DNA of 64,000 bases from JABDMH01 sp965223165 (lineage in GTDB: Bacteria > Bacteroidota > Bacteroidia > Chitinophagales > Saprospiraceae). Shown piece by piece: positions 9,201-15,522 of this stretch. The DNA is taken from assembly GCA_965223165.1 (NCBI GenBank), contig CBDCVQ010000020.1, forward strand, positions 1,488,001 to 1,552,000, written 5' to 3'. The notes beneath the pieces were generated by a model, which saw only the letters and a list, made by a program, of their open reading frames with translations, searched no databases and had not been told where the DNA came from. Position numbers and translations under genes: made by a program. How positions within the stretch are numbered: position 1 is the first letter of the stretch; each line of letters starts with the position of its first letter.

Positions 9201-9618
9201 CTTCAATGGTGTGGCAGGCAATGACATTTACAACCACACGGCGATGACCATCTTCAATCGGGGCAATCTGGCATCATCTTTTAATACGACGGCTTTTGCC
9301 ACAGCCTTTGATAATGAAGCCATCACCAACTCCAATGAAGTCTCCACACGGTATCTGGAGAAGGGAAGCTATTTACGCCTAAATAATGCCACCTTATCTT
9401 ACACGGTCCTTCCGACAGACATCGGTATTGGTGACTGGTTCTCCAGTATAAAGATTTCCTTGACGGGACAAAACCTGTTTACGATCACCGACTATTCGGG
9501 TTTTGATCCGGAAGTAAATACCGGTAGTTCTATCGGCGGGGTTCAAACCTTCGGCATTGATCGCTTCACCTACCCGGCAGCCCGAACCATTTTATTGGGA
9601 TTAAATGTCGCATTCTAA
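6238..9618 (+). CDS. SusC/RagA family TonB-linked outer-membrane transporter with STN domain
   Basis: 1126 residues. A signal peptide ends near ALGLYPSLASA. Next comes an STN (secretin/TonB N-terminal) domain at about residues 38-105 (EALEELSEKYEVFFTYDADLL). A CarboxypepD-reg-like beta sandwich follows at about 160-240 (GTVRDEEGQPLSGATILIKG). A plug domain contains AYGAQKREDVTGAI, VIIRGVGSL and KDASATALYGARAANGVV. The remaining roughly 750 residues are the barrel, ending in an aromatic residue (LLGLNVAF). It forms the TonB-dependent channel under the SusD lipoprotein encoded 10 bases downstream. No glycoside hydrolase or peptidase gene follows, so the nutrient imported cannot be read from this locus. 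The STN domain links it to the FecR/ECF pair upstream. Confidence 0.93.
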   Translation: MRLSVLHLPKNLALTVLCSFALGLYPSLASAHSLDDETALRHLSEALEELSEKYEVFFTYDADLLMDLRVDFALQEGEDLDHAVNRLLKNVDLQYERLNDKFCVIYDDSRKGQRRLKKVKRKINQLQKLEEDNRISINRAHKNPKVHLQGIIRTAYQQKLKVDITGTVRDEEGQPLSGATILIKGTSSGTTTDFDGSFSLAVEEGAVLVVSYLGYLTQEIAVGDQTDIQIQLTQDAAVLEDVVVIAYGAQKREDVTGAIGSLNSEDFNQGVVANPGQLLQGKVAGVNVSAVSGEPGAAQNVIIRGVGSLRSGTTPLYVIDGFVIDNASTGVATNPLNFISPQDIQSINVLKDASATALYGARAANGVVVITTKKGQSGKTEMNLSLSTAWSSMANEMDVFSADEFRRQVNAIGGTLFDAGGNTDWQDELTQTGVSNRVHLSMSGAASDKFAYFISAGYDDQEGIFNNSSLERASGRVNLSQKALDGRLNIEYNLTGARTVNNRPDARAMTLEMLRLNPTIPVRTNGNPTLLDEILNPFVRQDIYTDEAINNRLLANISPTIEIIDGLNYKLNLGVDYSTTDRIVQFEPYALLEGFELGELTSITARNNNRLVENTLTYNLERGVHGFIFLAGHSYQKTFEHQKRFELTSFADNGIEPVYQDQISTQDQPTNFNTFAIENELQSFFGRVNYGYADKYLLTLTLRADGSSKFGENNKYGYFPSLAAGWNITNEDFMDGSVFSNLKLRASWGQTGNQEIPSKITQASFIESKSNNDTYPLDPSANTLDDYPFGSIFTRLANPDIQWEVSTQTNIGIDFGLFDYKLTGTLDYFNKQSENVLLEVVPADPIQPTATFWTNVPDMVIKNSGFELSLDYTSGDTRSFSYNIGGNLAYTKNEVENSPFAVLTTGAAQGAGQTGATINGYLNGEAIGAFYMKEFAGIGEDGLNRFVDQNGDGQVLENDRLVVGSALPDLLYAFYANLGYKKFDLQLNFNGVAGNDIYNHTAMTIFNRGNLASSFNTTAFATAFDNEAITNSNEVSTRYLEKGSYLRLNNATLSYTVLPTDIGIGDWFSSIKISLTGQNLFTITDYSGFDPEVNTGSSIGGVQTFGIDRFTYPAARTILLGLNVAF

Positions 9619-9628
9619 ATTTCGTATC

Positions 9629-11374
9629 ATGAAAAAGAAGATCATAACTATCATCGGCCTTTACCTAGCACTATTTAGCTGGAGTTGTACCGAGCTCGAA
9701 GAAGATGTACTTGACGAATCCCTTTCTGGTGCGGGACTGGCTGAGACGGTCAGCGGCACTATTGCACCGGCCTATGGGCAAGTGTCTTGGACATGGAGAC
9801 ATACCAATTATTTTGGACTGCAACTGATCGCCTCCGATGAGGGAATCCTTCCCTTCCGCGGAGGAACGGATTGGTTTGACGGCGGAAAGTTTTTGGATGT
9901 ACACCGACATTCCATCACGTCGGGGAACGACCTGGTCGGAAGCTCATGGAACGAACTGACGAAAAATATTTCCAGAACGTTGTCCGCCATTGAGGTACTC
10001 ACACCGTTGGCCGAAGCCGGCGACAGGGAGGCCGAGGGCGCCCTGTATGAAATGCATGCGCTCCGGGCTTACTTGAATATGTTGACGTTGGAGAGTTGGG
10101 GCATGGTATTTAATAAGGAGAGTTCGGATGAGCTCTCAGTTATCCTGAGGGGGGAAGATGCGATTGCCAATATCCGAGACGAACTACTATCGGTGGTCGA
10201 TCGCATCAATACGGACAAAGCACCTGGTCGACTTACCCAAGCGGCGGTCTGGGGCTTTCTGGCGAGGCTACATCTGAATGCAGCCGTTTATCGCGATCCG
10301 TATGGTACCCCCAATTTCAGCCAGGAGGACATGAACAAGGTCATCGAGTATACAGACAATATCATCAACTCGGGCCAATTTCAATTGTCCCCTGAATACT
10401 TTGATCTATTTAATGACGAAAATAACTCCAACCCTGAGTTGATTTTTGCCTTGGATCAAAGAGGCGTCTTGCGTAGAGAACATAGCCGGTGGGCATACTG
10501 GTCCATGCCCGGATCGCTCTTTCCCCGGCCGGAGTTTCCCAGTGCGGACGGCACGGACGGACCCGCGATCACCTCAGACTTCTATCAGACCTGGGTCGAT
10601 GCCTATGGCGATACCGATCCTGCTGAGGCGGATGCTCGATTCTTCCAGCAGAATGTGGAGGTGCCTGAGGAAATCCAAAATCTAGAGGGACTATCCCCAC
10701 TCAATGACGAGGATAATTTCTACTGCGTCGTACCGGAAGAGTTTGAAATCGATCGGGGCATCATCCGAGGTATCCCCTGGGGACCACGGAAGGGCAGCGA
10801 CGGCAAATTCATCACCTGTGATGGAGGCGTGCGCATCTACCCGGTGAAGCAAATCAAAGGCAATGGCCCGGACAAAGATGTAGGCTACGTCAATCTCACC
10901 CTGTTTATCGATTATAGCAACGAGGGCCGGCTACACCACGCGGGCTATCGGGTGTCCAAGTACCAGTTTAGCCGCACTTCACCCAACGGCAACAACTTCA
11001 GCAGTGTCGATCTGGTGATGATGCGACTGGCAGAAATATATCTCATGCGGGCAGAGGCCAAGCTCCGGAACGGAGACAATGCCGGGGCCCTGCAGGATGT
11101 CAATACGGTACGGGCATCGCGTACGGCGCGACCGGATCAAACCCCGCCAGCCCTGAGCAGCATCGATCTCGACATCATGTTTCGTGAGCGGGGCTTTGAG
11201 CTATATTGGGAAGGGTTCCGCCGCGGCGATCAAATCCGCTTTGGCAAGTACGAAGACACCTGGACCGAAAAGACAAGCACTGACCCCAGCAGGCGGTTGT
11301 TTCCGATCCCTCAAAGCGCGATCGACGGAGCATCCAATATCGAGGGCTTCCTGGTGCAAAATCAGGGCTACTGA
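9629..11374 (+). CDS. SusD/RagB family nutrient-binding lipoprotein
   Basis: I start at ATG 9629 (MKKKIITIIGLYLALFSWSC), eight codons inside the longest frame, because it gives a proper lipoprotein signal with the lipobox Cys at residue 20. The mature protein of about 560 residues shows SusD features: an N-terminal helical TPR-like region (ALYEMHALRAYLNMLTLESWG), the conserved block DLVMMRLAEIYLMRAEAKLRNGD, and the C-terminal RERGFELYWEGFRRGDQIRFGKY. It caps the SusC barrel at the cell surface and binds the substrate. The start lies 10 bases after the SusC stop, so the two are co-transcribed. No enzyme gene follows; the next features are an intergenic hairpin and a toxin-antitoxin island. Confidence 0.92.
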   Translation: MKKKIITIIGLYLALFSWSCTELEEDVLDESLSGAGLAETVSGTIAPAYGQVSWTWRHTNYFGLQLIASDEGILPFRGGTDWFDGGKFLDVHRHSITSGNDLVGSSWNELTKNISRTLSAIEVLTPLAEAGDREAEGALYEMHALRAYLNMLTLESWGMVFNKESSDELSVILRGEDAIANIRDELLSVVDRINTDKAPGRLTQAAVWGFLARLHLNAAVYRDPYGTPNFSQEDMNKVIEYTDNIINSGQFQLSPEYFDLFNDENNSNPELIFALDQRGVLRREHSRWAYWSMPGSLFPRPEFPSADGTDGPAITSDFYQTWVDAYGDTDPAEADARFFQQNVEVPEEIQNLEGLSPLNDEDNFYCVVPEEFEIDRGIIRGIPWGPRKGSDGKFITCDGGVRIYPVKQIKGNGPDKDVGYVNLTLFIDYSNEGRLHHAGYRVSKYQFSRTSPNGNNFSSVDLVMMRLAEIYLMRAEAKLRNGDNAGALQDVNTVRASRTARPDQTPPALSSIDLDIMFRERGFELYWEGFRRGDQIRFGKYEDTWTEKTSTDPSRRLFPIPQSAIDGASNIEGFLVQNQGY

Positions 11375-11802
11375 GCCCATTACACATTCACGGGACCGCT
11401 CGACCCTGGTAGAACGGTATCCTGACAAAACAAGCAGAACGGTAGTCTGTGCAAGTAAAATCCATCCTGTGCCGCAAAGGCATGGGATGGACCCACTTGC
11501 ACCCGGCATCCTACTACCTTCGATGGCTTCGCCATCCGTCTCGAGGATTAGCTAGACTGACTGGCCTCCGCCGATCTCCTTATGCAGCCGTGCTTTGCGC
11601 TTGAAGTATTGGCAAAAGTGCCCGATATCAAGGTCTTCTGGGGCCGGACTTACTAATCAGGCCAAATCTAGGTATTTACAGCGATTACAGACTGCGAGAG
11701 TGGCCTATACGATCCTTCCCCCACCCCCTGGCCCGCTCTGCGCCGCTGTTGTGCCGTATGCTTTTTTCTTCTGGCGGGCATCTCTTGCCCTTTGCACAAA
11801 CT
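11375..11802. other. Intergenic stretch between susD and higBA
   Basis: About 430 bases with no supportable gene. It holds the long hairpin at 11449-11502, probably transcribed as the 3' end of the SusC/SusD mRNA. The rest is featureless to me and may be old decayed sequence. Confidence 0.4.
11449..11502. terminator. Two-part long hairpin downstream of susD
   Basis: The outer stem GTGCAAGT (11449-11456) pairs with ACTTGCAC (11495-11502). The inner stem CCATCC/GGATGG continues into GTGCC/GGCAT around a GCAAA loop (11462-11490). There is no T-tract after it, so it is either a Rho-assisted or degenerate terminator, an mRNA-stabilising 3' structure, or a palindromic repeat element. Confidence 0.4.
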
Positions 11803-12126
11803 TCATGGCCGGGCCTCCTCCAGACCCGATGCTTTCCCGTATTGGTACGGCTTGATCTTCCCAAACGATCCCCCTTCCCGTTTGGCTTGCATCAAATCAT
11901 ACCGGTTCTGCAACCTCAGCCAGTATCCTTCAGATAATCCGAAATACCGCGATAGCCGCAGATCAGTATCCGCCGAAATACCCCGTGTACCCTTTACAAT
12001 GTGATGAATGCGATCCCGCGGCACACCGATGTCCCTGGCAAGTTTGCTCATGGACAGTCCGATTTCATCCAGAAACTCCTCTTTCAGGATCACGCCGGGA
12101 TGGGGGTTTGTCAGTTTCTTTGCCAT
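11803..12126 (-). CDS. higA: HigA family antitoxin (HTH)
   Basis: 107 residues. The start MAKKLTNPHPGVILKEEFLDE is the hallmark N-terminus of the HigA addiction-module antidote family, followed by a Cro/CI-type helix-turn-helix (SMSKLARDIGVPRDRIHHIVKG) and the conserved RLSRYFGLSEGYWLRLQNRYDL. It should bind and neutralise the HigB-like toxin encoded 12 bases upstream and repress the shared promoter. Toxin-first order is typical for higBA. The last about 20 residues (GGSFGKIKPYQYGKASGLEEARP) are an atypical tail. Confidence 0.9.
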   Translation of the reverse strand: MAKKLTNPHPGVILKEEFLDEIGLSMSKLARDIGVPRDRIHHIVKGTRGISADTDLRLSRYFGLSEGYWLRLQNRYDLMQAKREGGSFGKIKPYQYGKASGLEEARP

Positions 12127-12138
12127 GTCTCTTTCCTT

Positions 12139-12420
12139 CTAGTGATAATCCACAATATGCACGTCCGCTGCGTTACCATCCTCCCATCGGAAGCAGATAC
12201 GCCACCTCTGGTTTATCCCGATACTCATTTGCCCGGAGCGATCCCCCTTAAGGGCCTCCAGCTTGTTGCCGGGCGGATTCTTAAGATCATCCGTTGTCAG
12301 CGCCGCATCCAACTGACGTAACTTGCGAAGGGCCAGGTCCTGGATTTCTCCAGGGAATTTCCTTGAATACCTGCCGTTCCAAATCGTCTCGGTTTCCTTA
12401 CAGGAAAAGTCCAGTATCAT
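12139..12420 (-). CDS. higB: HigB/RelE superfamily mRNA interferase toxin
   Basis: 93 residues beginning at ATG 12420. The N-terminal IWNGRYSRKFPGEIQDLALRKL, then LKNPPGNKLEALKGDRSGQMSIGINQRWRICFRW and the C-terminal DVHIVDYH are the diagnostic blocks of the HigB (RelE/ParE-fold) family. The basic residues and the terminal DYH should form the ribosome-dependent mRNA cleavage site. It heads a two-gene unit with higA. An imperfect inverted repeat CAACA...TGTTG at 12438-12456, just upstream of the start, is a candidate HigA operator. Both genes look intact, so the module should be active. Confidence 0.9.
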   Translation of the reverse strand: MILDFSCKETETIWNGRYSRKFPGEIQDLALRKLRQLDAALTTDDLKNPPGNKLEALKGDRSGQMSIGINQRWRICFRWEDGNAADVHIVDYH

Positions 12421-12520
12421 GCCCTTTCACCTTATACCAACAATGATACCATGTTGTGTGTTGCGAAACAAGCACTTTTACGTGCAGTCATTAACCGATC
12501 ACAGATTGTGACCGATTTCT

Positions 12521-12543
12521 CCTTCTGGTGTACAGAACCGGAA
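12521..12543 (+). repeat. Dispersed short repeat, copy A
   Basis: Member of a four-copy family with core CTGGTGTACAGAA followed by a GGAA-like end. Copy A precedes parD. The other copies are at 13171-13200, 13398-13424 and 13531-13564. Confidence 0.5.
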
Positions 12544-12552
12544 CCCACCATA

Positions 12553-12598
12553 CAAGAATTGATAAATATTGATAAATATTGTATCTTGTGGTATTCTT
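12553..12598. promoter_or_regulatory. Candidate parDE operator/promoter
   Basis: An inverted repeat CAAGAAT (12553-12559) and ATTCTTG (12592-12598) encloses two tandem copies of TTGATAAATA (from 12559 and 12569). This AT-rich symmetric site lies 25 bases upstream of parD, as expected for autoregulation by a ParD-type antitoxin. Confidence 0.5.
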
Positions 12599-12622
12599 GA
12601 TTATTAGTTAGGAGGATTAGGT

Positions 12623-12874
12623 ATGCATGTGTCATTAACCCCACATTGGGAGAATTTTGTTCATAAGAAGCTGGAAGCCGGGCGTTACAAAAACGCCAGT
12701 GAAGTGTTCCGGGAGGCCCTGCGGCTGCTTGAAGAGCGGGATGAGATGTATCAGGCGCGCTTGTTTCAGTTGAGGAAAGACATTGAAGCCGGAAGATCCG
12801 GCGAACCCTTATCCTTTGATGCAGACGCTATAAAACAGCAGGGCAGGAAGCTACGAGAGGATAGAGCACACTGA
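12623..12874 (+). CDS. parD: ParD-type antitoxin (ribbon-helix-helix)
   Basis: 83 residues: MHVSLTPHWENFVHKKLEAG followed by RYKNASEVFREALRLLEERDE, the classic ParD/CopG ribbon-helix-helix start, with a helical C-terminal tail that should wrap the toxin. It is preceded by a near-perfect Shine-Dalgarno sequence GGAGG at 12611-12615, seven bases before the ATG. This is unusual in Bacteroidota, whose genes rarely carry one, and supports recent transfer from another phylum. The stop codon overlaps the toxin start. Confidence 0.92.
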   Translation: MHVSLTPHWENFVHKKLEAGRYKNASEVFREALRLLEERDEMYQARLFQLRKDIEAGRSGEPLSFDADAIKQQGRKLREDRAH

Positions 12875-13161
12875 TGTTTCAGATTAGTCCGCATGCCCGG
12901 CGTGACCTTGTTGAAATTTGGCTTTACATTGCTGAAAGAGCTTCGGACCAGCGGGCTGACAAGTTGATCGACGAAATTGAGAGCACTTGCTCAACCTTGG
13001 CGGCAAGTCCGTTTATTGGCCGGGCAAGAGACGAGATTGCCGCAGGTATACGAAGTCTTCCCGTGAGTAGCTATATCATCTTCTACGATATCCTGGACAG
13101 TGGAGATATCGTGGTCCAAAGGGTCTTACATCAGCGGCGTGACCTTCCCACACTCTTTTGA
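12874..13161 (+). CDS. parE: ParE/RelE family toxin
   Basis: 95 residues starting MFQISPHARRDLVEIWLYIAERA, with LPVSSYIIFYDILDSGDIVVQRVLHQRRDL at the C-terminus; both blocks are conserved in ParE toxins. ParE proteins poison DNA gyrase, unlike the RNA-cleaving RelE branch. The subfamily is called from the FYDI..DIVVQRVLHQRRDL ending. The ATG overlaps the parD TGA by one base (TGATG), which couples the two. The module is intact. Confidence 0.92.
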   Translation: MFQISPHARRDLVEIWLYIAERASDQRADKLIDEIESTCSTLAASPFIGRARDEIAAGIRSLPVSSYIIFYDILDSGDIVVQRVLHQRRDLPTLF

Positions 13162-13170
13162 CATATGGCA

Positions 13171-13200
13171 CTTTCCCCTTCCAGTGTACAGAACAGGAAT
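13171..13200 (+). repeat. Dispersed short repeat, copy B
   Basis: Shares CCTTC, GTGTACAGAAC and GGAA with copy A in the same order. It lies 10 bases after the parE stop, so copies A and B bracket the parDE module. Confidence 0.5.
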
Positions 13201-13397
13201 TGCCCCTGCTGGGGCTTCGCTTCACTTCGCCCTGGCGGGATCAATTGAGTAGTGCTTTCCCATAAGCCGGTGTCTGCACTCTCTCGTTGAGCTGGGTGTG
13301 TCTTGATACCAACTTCGATGATGAGCTGGACGAGAGAGCGCATAAATCTGCCGTTCTTGAAAGATTCGGGCAGAATCACTGCCACCGGCCGGGTCAA

Positions 13398-13424
13398 GAT
13401 TCCACCTCTGGTGTACAGAAGGCG
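13398..13424 (+). repeat. Dispersed short repeat, copy C
   Basis: Contains TTCCACCTCTGGTGTACAGA and then a GGCGAAA end. It shares CTGGTGTACAGAA with copy A. The 197 bases between copies B and C hold no recognisable gene. Confidence 0.5.
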
Positions 13425-13530
13425 AAAAGCAGGGAAGCTAATGAACCACTACTCTTAGGAGAATTTGTCAGGAATGACCTATCAACGGCGTTATTACATA
13501 CTCATGGAAACTGTGTCAAAATGATCGAGA

Positions 13531-13564
13531 CACTTACCACTCTAGTGTGCAAAAAGCCAAAGCG
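13531..13564 (+). repeat. Dispersed short repeat, copy D (diverged)
   Basis: Reads CACTTACCACTCTAGTGTGC and then a CAAAAAGCCAAA-like end, a more diverged member of the same family. It lies 133 bases after copy C and is followed by the inverted-repeat element. Confidence 0.4.
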
Positions 13565-13634
13565 ATGAAGCAAGCAAGGTGTCCTCCATCGCATCCCTTG
13601 CTTGCTTCCATCATCTTGTTCCAGAGCCAATCAC

Positions 13635-13865
13635 CTAGTAGAGCTTCGCATTAAATCTTGTGGTTAATTCTAATGTCTTTGGTCCGCATACTTCGTTGCA
13701 AAGCCTCGCCATAGCTACAGCTATGCCTAGCCACCCACCCGCTTTCGCGGTTCCCTCACTTCTCGCATTGTCATGCTTGACTCTACGAGATCGTTCGGTC
13801 ATGCCTCGTCTGCGAACAAAATCCTATTAGAATTATTCAACATATCTAATGCGAAACTCTACTAG
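13635..13865. mobile_element. 231-bp inverted-repeat (MITE-like) element
   Basis: The ends are CTAGTAGAGCTTCGCATTA (13635-13653) and its inverted copy TAATGCGAAACTCTACTAG (13847-13865), 18 of 19 positions complementary. The symmetry continues inward: AATTCTAAT near 13665 pairs with ATTAGAATT near 13827, and a CGCA motif recurs on both sides, giving roughly 57 bp of imperfect terminal inverted repeat. The middle contains a nested palindrome CCATAGCTACAGCTATG. No coding capacity. It looks like a non-autonomous transposable or palindromic repeat element; I could not identify a flanking target duplication. Confidence 0.6.
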
Positions 13866-13906
13866 CCTCCCCCTTGAATTCTGGTGTAACCACTCTCAGG
13901 GAATTG

Positions 13907-14146
13907 TCACTGTTTGCCACGTCTTTTGATGGTAACGCGGAATTCCCTAATTAAATACGCAACACCCACGTACACCAATAGCTTCAGAAAAAGGGCTCCC
14001 ACAAACAGGAGAGGATCATCATGTAGAAGATTCGTGTATCTCTTCCGGTCTAATAGCAGAAAGTATGTCATCTCAACACAGAAAAAAATGACGAATGCCG
14101 CTCTGATCGGGTGTTTATACACATAGTCCTTACCTAATAATGACAT
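13907..14146 (-). CDS. Small two-helix membrane protein
   Basis: 79 residues from ATG 14146. Two hydrophobic segments are visible, AAFVIFFCVEMTYFLLL (about residues 16-32) and LLFVGALFLKLLVYVGVAYLI (about 46-66), with a basic C-terminus (RVTIKRRGKQ) that should face the cytoplasm. I do not recognise the family. It starts 26 bases after the lipoprotein gene on the same strand, so they probably form one transcript. If the lipoprotein's glycine-zipper tail is a membrane-active peptide, this protein would be the natural immunity candidate; that is inference. Confidence 0.55.
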   Translation of the reverse strand: MSLLGKDYVYKHPIRAAFVIFFCVEMTYFLLLDRKRYTNLLHDDPLLFVGALFLKLLVYVGVAYLIREFRVTIKRRGKQ

Positions 14147-14172
14147 TTATCTACAATGTTTTTGAGGGTGAT

Positions 14173-14889
14173 CTACTCAAAGCCGAAGATAGTTCCAGAT
14201 ATTGTGGCACTTAAAGTACCACCTACCGCCCCTAGCAATGCTCCAGCTGGGCCCGCGGTTAGTCCTCCCCACGCACCACCGACAACATCACCAGTGGCTA
14301 GCTTACCGATGCATGTCCAACATGACTTCCTTGCATATCCATTATGATCTACGCTAGCAAAGTTATTCCTCCAGAAAACGAAGGAGCTTTTAGCCACTTC
14401 AATTGTCGAATTAACTACCTGAGGGTTAGATAAGGTGCTCCATACGGTCTTCTTTTCCTCAAAGATGAGCATTAGTTCCTCATCCGATGCAGACAGGTTC
14501 TCCATAAATACATTCCTTAGATCATCCACAAACAACTGATAATCGCGAGGTAATAAATTGTATTTTTCCGTACGGATTTCAGTCCAATTGGATTCATCGA
14601 TTTGCAGGGCAGCAAATTTCTTTTTAATTGCGCCAACGTCGGTTCCAAGTGTCTTAGCAAGTTCTGGCTGAATCAAATGCCATACCTGGCCAATCCTATC
14701 TTCCTCAAGACTCTGAGTTTCCCTCCAAGATAGGATCGAATCACGAATAAGAATACAGTACTGGTCATGTGCCAACTTAATATCAACATTAAGTTCGTTT
14801 GAATTCTGAGCAATGGATAGTTCATCCGAGGACTGCGAGCATCCAAGAAGAAGGCTTACAATCATGATGATTCCGCTAAGATTCTTCAT
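14173..14889 (-). CDS. Lipoprotein with C-terminal glycine-zipper (bacteriocin-like) tail
   Basis: I start at ATG 14889 (MKNLSGIIMIVSLLLGCSQ); the open frame extends 16 codons further, but this ATG gives a clean lipoprotein signal with Cys at residue 17. The body of about 170 residues is helical, acidic and unrecognised. After a Cys pair (SCWTCIG), the last about 40 residues are almost only Gly, Ala, Leu and Thr (GGAWGGLTAGPAGALLGAVG, then GTLSATISGTIFGFE). This resembles the membrane-inserting glycine-zipper segments of class II bacteriocins and pore-forming peptides. A small two-helix membrane protein follows 26 bases downstream. The tail may anchor the protein in a membrane or be released as a toxic peptide; the sequence does not decide which. 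Confidence 0.6.
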   Translation of the reverse strand: MKNLSGIIMIVSLLLGCSQSSDELSIAQNSNELNVDIKLAHDQYCILIRDSILSWRETQSLEEDRIGQVWHLIQPELAKTLGTDVGAIKKKFAALQIDESNWTEIRTEKYNLLPRDYQLFVDDLRNVFMENLSASDEELMLIFEEKKTVWSTLSNPQVVNSTIEVAKSSFVFWRNNFASVDHNGYARKSCWTCIGKLATGDVVGGAWGGLTAGPAGALLGAVGGTLSATISGTIFGFE

Positions 14890-15117
14890 AATATTTATAG
14901 ATGTTTTTGGTATATGAAACAATAAGAATCTAGCCAAGGATTTTTGGAAATGTGGTATTTGATGGCATGGCTCTCCATCCCTCTCTATCCTGAACTATGA
15001 TAGTGCAGACTTGTGTCGATCAAGTCTAAATAGGTGAAAGTCTTTATGCCTGTCAAAGAATCGGACCTGATAATGCGAAGGGCTCTTACTCCTTGGACGT
15101 CTATGGTGTAGATGATC

Positions 15118-15372
15118 TTAGGTGGCTTTCTCATTGTCGTTGCTGCTGTCAAACGCTTTGTAGATCGCTGTTTGCATGTAATTGATCTTTGCGTTGGGCT
15201 GTGCCTTGCGCACGTATCCTGAGATGGATTCTAGCTTTTCGATGACCTCATTGGTGCCGTACTTGGTGCACCAATTGCGCAAGGAAGGGAGGAACAGATG
15301 ATTGCGTGCGGGGAGCTCCACCCGGCGCCGATAAGCCTCGCAGAACTCTTGGATACGTGCTTGCTCTGGCAC
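15118..15372 (-). CDS. Hypothetical protein, possibly a fragment
   Basis: 84 residues, MPEQARIQEFCEAYRRRVEL then a block rich in Asn, Lys and Tyr (KYGTNEVIEKLESISGYVRK). It is soluble, with no signal. The second half recalls the C-terminal helices of plasmid or phage replication proteins, but the likeness is weak and I do not assign a function. The gene is isolated between the lipoprotein unit and the RND operon. Given its size, it may be the surviving end of a longer mobile-element gene. Confidence 0.35.
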   Translation of the reverse strand: MPEQARIQEFCEAYRRRVELPARNHLFLPSLRNWCTKYGTNEVIEKLESISGYVRKAQPNAKINYMQTAIYKAFDSSNDNEKAT

Positions 15373-15522
15373 CCCTTCCTGAAATTCTCAGGATTTGTTT
15401 TCCTCTAATAAGCTAACTTCGGTCCTCTGTGCCGTAGTTTTTCTGTCCATCTAATATGATTGGAATAGTTTATGCGTAGCATGCAGGGTACCCTTATTGC
15501 AAAACAGGTTCAATCGCAACCC

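Noticed and set aside
13131..13397. 88-residue minus-strand frame between short-repeat copies B and C
   Set aside because: No domain was recognised, it overlaps the end of parE, and its translation crosses repeat copy B, so it is probably noise.
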